Part shown: positions 61,025 through 64,000 of the stretch, one piece after another
How positions within the stretch are numbered: position 1 is the first letter of the stretch
How the letters are laid out: every line of letters starts with the position of its first letter
From: Oscillospiraceae bacterium
GTDB taxonomy: Bacteria > Bacillota > Clostridia > Oscillospirales > Acutalibacteraceae
DNA length: 64,000 bases
Direction of reading: 5' to 3'
Assembly (NCBI GenBank): GCA_015066225.1
Contig: SVOT01000007.1
Coordinates: 1 to 64,000 of the forward strand
The notes under the pieces: model-generated
Seen by the model: only the letters and a program-made list of their open reading frames with translations
Database searches by the model: none
What the model was told of the DNA's origin: nothing
Program-made: the position numbers and the translations under genes

Positions 61025-61621
61025 ATGAGAAAAATAGCTGTTTACGGCGGTAGCTTTGACCCACCGCACAAAGGTCATCTGCACCTTGCAAGAAATCTTG
61101 CTGAACGGTGCGGTGCCGAAAAGGTTATAATCATACCCACATCGTTGTCGCCCTTTAAAAATTCTTCGGGTGCCGATGCAGAGGATAGGCTCAATATGTG
61201 CCGTCTTGCTTTTGCGGATTCGCTTTTTGATATTTCGGATATTGAAATAAAGCGTGGCGGCAAAAGCTATACCATTGACACGTTGAACGATATTAAAAGA
61301 GCTTATAAGGATTCCGAATTGTTCCTTTTTATGGGGGATGATATGCTGTTATCCTTTGACAAATGGTATAAATACCAAGATATTCTGGATATTGCAACGC
61401 TCGTTTGTGCCTGCAGAAAAGATAAAGATAATCTTTTGGTGCAAATGCGCAGCTTTGCAGAAAATGTTTTAAAGCTCCCGAAAGACGGAATATTGTTCTG
61501 TGAAGCAGAGCCGCTTGAAATCAGCTCCACAGATATCCGCGGCGGAAGTGATGATTTTAAAAAACAGTTTCTTGTCAGCGAGGTTTATGACTATATTCTC
61601 GAAAAGGGGTTGTATAAATGA
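61025..61621 (+). CDS. nadD: Nicotinate-nucleotide adenylyltransferase
   Basis: 198 aa enzyme of NAD synthesis. The nucleotidyltransferase motif GGSFDPPHKGHLHLA and C-terminal ISSTDIRGG are complete. nadD-yqeK-rsfS is a classic Firmicute operon. It begins two bases after the fucosidase stop and overlaps yqeK by four bases. Confidence 0.95.
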   Translation: MRKIAVYGGSFDPPHKGHLHLARNLAERCGAEKVIIIPTSLSPFKNSSGADAEDRLNMCRLAFADSLFDISDIEIKRGGKSYTIDTLNDIKRAYKDSELFLFMGDDMLLSFDKWYKYQDILDIATLVCACRKDKDNLLVQMRSFAENVLKLPKDGILFCEAEPLEISSTDIRGGSDDFKKQFLVSEVYDYILEKGLYK

Positions 61622-62220
61622 AAACCGATGAACAGTTAAAACTCCTTTTAAAAAACAGATTGTCCGAAAAACGCTATATTCATTCGCTCAACGTGGCAGA
61701 GGCTTCAAAAAGACTTGCCGCACTTTATGGCGCGGATGAGAATAAAGCATACACAGCGGGGCTTATACACGATTGCTGTAAGGATACGCCTGCGGGCGAA
61801 CAGCTTTCATATATGCTTGGTAATTCGATGGAGCTTTCAGAGTGTGAAATCAGCTCTGCGAAGCTTTACCACGCGATGTGTGGCTCATTATACGTAAAAA
61901 ATGAATACGGCGTAACGGATGCGGATATTATAAATGCAGTACGCTATCACACAACGGGGCGAAAAAATATGTCGCTTCTTGAAAAAATCGTTTTCATAGC
62001 CGATTTTATCAGCGACGAAAGGGATTATAACGGCGTTGAGGTGATGCGTGAAAAAGCAGTCAGAAGCCTTGACGAAGCTATAGTTGAGGGCCTGGCATTC
62101 ACTATAAAGGATTTGATAGACAAGGGCGTTTTGTTGCATCCCGACACAATAGATGCATATAACGACGCACTTTTGAATCTAATGAAAAAACAAAGACAGG
62201 AGAAAAGCAATGAGTCTTGA
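61618..62220 (+). CDS. yqeK: YqeK-type HD-domain phosphohydrolase
   Basis: 200 aa. HD motif GLIHDCCKDTPAGE and CEISSAKLYHAMCG; Bacillus YqeK is a symmetrical Ap4A hydrolase that removes an alarmone-like dinucleotide. Coupled by 4-base overlap to nadD and 11-base overlap to rsfS. Confidence 0.93.
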   Translation: MKTDEQLKLLLKNRLSEKRYIHSLNVAEASKRLAALYGADENKAYTAGLIHDCCKDTPAGEQLSYMLGNSMELSECEISSAKLYHAMCGSLYVKNEYGVTDADIINAVRYHTTGRKNMSLLEKIVFIADFISDERDYNGVEVMREKAVRSLDEAIVEGLAFTIKDLIDKGVLLHPDTIDAYNDALLNLMKKQRQEKSNES

Positions 62221-62557
62221 CGTTGTTAAAAAAATAGTTAAAGCTCTTGATGATAAAAAAGCAAGAGATATTGAGGTTATCAAAATAGACGAGCTTACAA
62301 TAGTTGCGGATTATTTTGTTATTGCAACAGCAAACTCCAACACCCACGTTCGCTCCTTGGCGGATGAGGTTGAATATCAGCTCGAGCAGGAGGGTATCGC
62401 ACCCGACCACATCGAGGGCAGAGCAACAGGCTGGGTTTTGCTTGAATACGAGGGCGTTGTTGTTCACGTTTTCCTTGAAGAATCAAGAAACTATTACAAT
62501 CTTGAAAGACTCTGGGAGGATGCAAAGAAAATTGATGTGAGTCAGTTTCTGGATTGA
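62210..62557 (+). CDS. rsfS: Ribosome silencing factor RsfS
   Basis: 115 aa. Binds L14 to block subunit joining when nutrients run low. TIVADYFVIATANSNTHVRSL and the C-terminal ARGTGWVLLEYEGVVVHVF-like stretch (here GRATGWVLLEYEGVVVHVF) are typical. Starts inside the yqeK end. Confidence 0.93.
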   Translation: MSLDVVKKIVKALDDKKARDIEVIKIDELTIVADYFVIATANSNTHVRSLADEVEYQLEQEGIAPDHIEGRATGWVLLEYEGVVVHVFLEESRNYYNLERLWEDAKKIDVSQFLD

Positions 62558-62658
62558 TGTTTGCTAAATAATAACTTCCAACTTGCCACTAAATAAATAT
62601 GGTAAATTATAGCTGAATACGAAAGCTTCAGCTTTACATACAGAAAGGATAGGATTTT

Positions 62659-64000
62659 ATGAAATACGATTTTTCAGCCGTTGAACAAAAATGGCAGAAA
62701 AAGTGGGAAGACGAAGGCGTCTTCCACGCACAGGATAATTCAGACAAGCCTAAATTCTACGGCCTTGTAGAATTCCCTTATCCCAGCGGTGCCGGTATGC
62801 ACGTTGGTCACATCAAGGCTTATTCAGGTCTTGAGGTTATTTCAAGAAAAAGAAGAATGCAGGGCTACAATGTTCTTTTCCCCATCGGCTTTGACGCTTA
62901 TGGTCTGCCCACAGAAAATTACGCTATCAAAACAGGTATTCACCCCCGTAAGGTTACGGATATGAATATCGAAAAATTCTCTTCACAGCTTAAAAAGGTC
63001 GGCTTCTCTTTCGACTGGACAAGAGTTGTTGACACTACTGAAGAGAGCTATTATAAATGGACTCAGTGGATTTTCCTTAAAATGTTTGAAAAGGGTCTTG
63101 TTTTCCGTGACAAAACTCTTGTTAACTATTGCCCCTCCTGCAAGGTTGTTCTTTCAAACGAGGATTCACAGGGTGGCAAATGTGACATCTGCCACAGCGA
63201 TATTGTTCAGAAATCAAAGGACGTTTGGTATCTTCGCATAACAGAATATGCTGACAAGCTTCTTCAGGGTCTTGACGACGTTGATTACCTTCCTAACATC
63301 AAGCTTCAGCAGGTTAACTGGATTGGTAAATCAACAGGTGCTTTCGTTAACTTCGAAATCGACGGCACAGACGAAAAAATGAAGATTTACACAACACGCC
63401 CCGATACACTCTTTGGTGTAACCTTTATGGTTATGGCTCCCGAGCATCCCCTTATCGACAAATATGCTGAAAAAATCGGCAATATGGCAGCTATTGAAGG
63501 CTACAGAGCAGAGTGTGCAAAAAAGACCGAGTTCGAAAGAACACAGCTTGTTAAAGAGAAAACAGGTGTCAGAATCGACGGTCTTGAGGCTGTTAACCCG
63601 GTTAACGGCAAAAAGATTCCTATTTACATATCCGACTACGTAATGATGGGCTACGGCACAGGTGCAATTATGGCCGTGCCCGCACACGATCAGCGTGACT
63701 ACGAATTTGCTAAAAAATTCGGTATCGATATTATCGAGGTTATCAAGGGTGGTGACATTTCAGTTGAAGCCTACACAGGCGACGGCGAAATGGTTAACTC
63801 CGATTTCCTCAACGGTATGACTAAGAAAGTGGATTCTATCGAAAAAATGGTAGAATTCCTTGGCGAAAAGGGTATCGGCGAAAAAGGTGTTCAGTATAAA
63901 ATGAAGGACTGGGCATTCAACCGCCAGAGATATTGGGGCGAGCCTATCCCCATTGTTCATTGTGAAAAATGCGGTATCGTTCCCGTTCCCTATGAGGAGC
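62659..64000 (+). CDS. leuS: Leucyl-tRNA synthetase, 3' end cut by window
   Basis: The first 447 codons of a class I synthetase. The HIGH motif appears as SGAGMHVGHIKAYSG; a zinc-binding insertion has CPSC and CDICHSD; the editing (CP1) domain has TTRPDTLFGVTFMV and GTGAIMAVPAHDQRD. Preceded by AAAGGAT RBS. No T-box leader is visible in the 100 bases upstream, unlike alaS. Confidence 0.96.
   Translation, partial: MKYDFSAVEQKWQKKWEDEGVFHAQDNSDKPKFYGLVEFPYPSGAGMHVGHIKAYSGLEVISRKRRMQGYNVLFPIGFDAYGLPTENYAIKTGIHPRKVTDMNIEKFSSQLKKVGFSFDWTRVVDTTEESYYKWTQWIFLKMFEKGLVFRDKTLVNYCPSCKVVLSNEDSQGGKCDICHSDIVQKSKDVWYLRITEYADKLLQGLDDVDYLPNIKLQQVNWIGKSTGAFVNFEIDGTDEKMKIYTTRPDTLFGVTFMVMAPEHPLIDKYAEKIGNMAAIEGYRAECAKKTEFERTQLVKEKTGVRIDGLEAVNPVNGKKIPIYISDYVMMGYGTGAIMAVPAHDQRDYEFAKKFGIDIIEVIKGGDISVEAYTGDGEMVNSDFLNGMTKKVDSIEKMVEFLGEKGIGEKGVQYKMKDWAFNRQRYWGEPIPIVHCEKCGIVPVPYEE

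Noticed and set aside
62558..62658. T-box leader for leuS
   Set aside because: The gap is only 100 bases and has no T-box sequence or terminator; a weak TTGCCA/TATA promoter was not convincing.

Overview
The window reads as a chromosomal segment of an anaerobic low-to-medium GC Firmicute of class Clostridia, most likely a gut commensal near Oscillospiraceae/Ruminococcaceae. The reasons are the Gram-positive gene sets (rny-ymdB, whiA, hprK, rnmV, an alanine T-box leader, yqeK-rsfS), clostridial oxygen-defence proteins (reverse rubrerythrin, rubredoxin, flavodiiron protein), a dockerin domain, a DUF1540 protein and many glycan hydrolases. I see no rRNA, tRNA, CRISPR array, IS element or prophage. 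The genus is an inference.

Layout. 1-5.3 kb: end of rny, ymdB, an orphan oligopeptide-binding lipoprotein and a large unknown membrane protein. 5.4-14.4 kb: a minus-strand run alaS-HIT-comEC-holA-rnmV-rlmD-flavoprotein behind a strong promoter and an Ala T-box leader. 14.4-17 kb: rpsF-ssb-rpsR, an unusual long palindrome, a PIN/NYN-like protein and a small membrane protein. 17-21.8 kb: minus-strand hprK-glcK-murB-whiA-rluA, which couples carbon sensing to wall synthesis. 21.9-25.8 kb: rpmG-secE-nusG-rplK-rplA and rplJ-rplL with leader RNAs.

26-30.3 kb is the most unusual part. Two self-contained pilin genes are followed by a tight run of a third prepilin, a PqqD-like protein, an HPr-kinase-like P-loop protein and an LCP wall-ligase protein. 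I propose a surface filament or pseudopilin system with a dedicated modification pair. 30.3-33.5 kb: a Gfo/Idh/MocA oxidoreductase, a candidate small RNA and a beta-helix protein related to GH110. 33.5-39.8 kb: oxygen and redox defence (Fur/PerR with a perfect palindromic operator, reverse rubrerythrin, rubredoxin, flavin reductase, flavodiiron protein), including a relic of a second rubrerythrin gene. 39.8-44.6 kb: an acetyltransferase, metA and metY (separated by a hairpin-rich repeat element) and a dockerin-CAP protein.

44.7-56.5 kb: GH38 and GH3 glycosidases, a YfcE-type phosphodiesterase, dCMP deaminase, a 40-residue small protein, a flavoprotein and two tandem U32 proteins. 56.5-61 kb: a GlpA-like oxidase, a second FAD oxidoreductase and DUF1667, followed by a GH29 fucosidase. 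61-64 kb: nadD-yqeK-rsfS and the start of leuS. The glycosidases lack signal peptides, so they probably act on imported oligosaccharides. A dispersed heptad-repeat family (consensus AAGTGGC followed by TCGGGG) occurs at least three times between genes.
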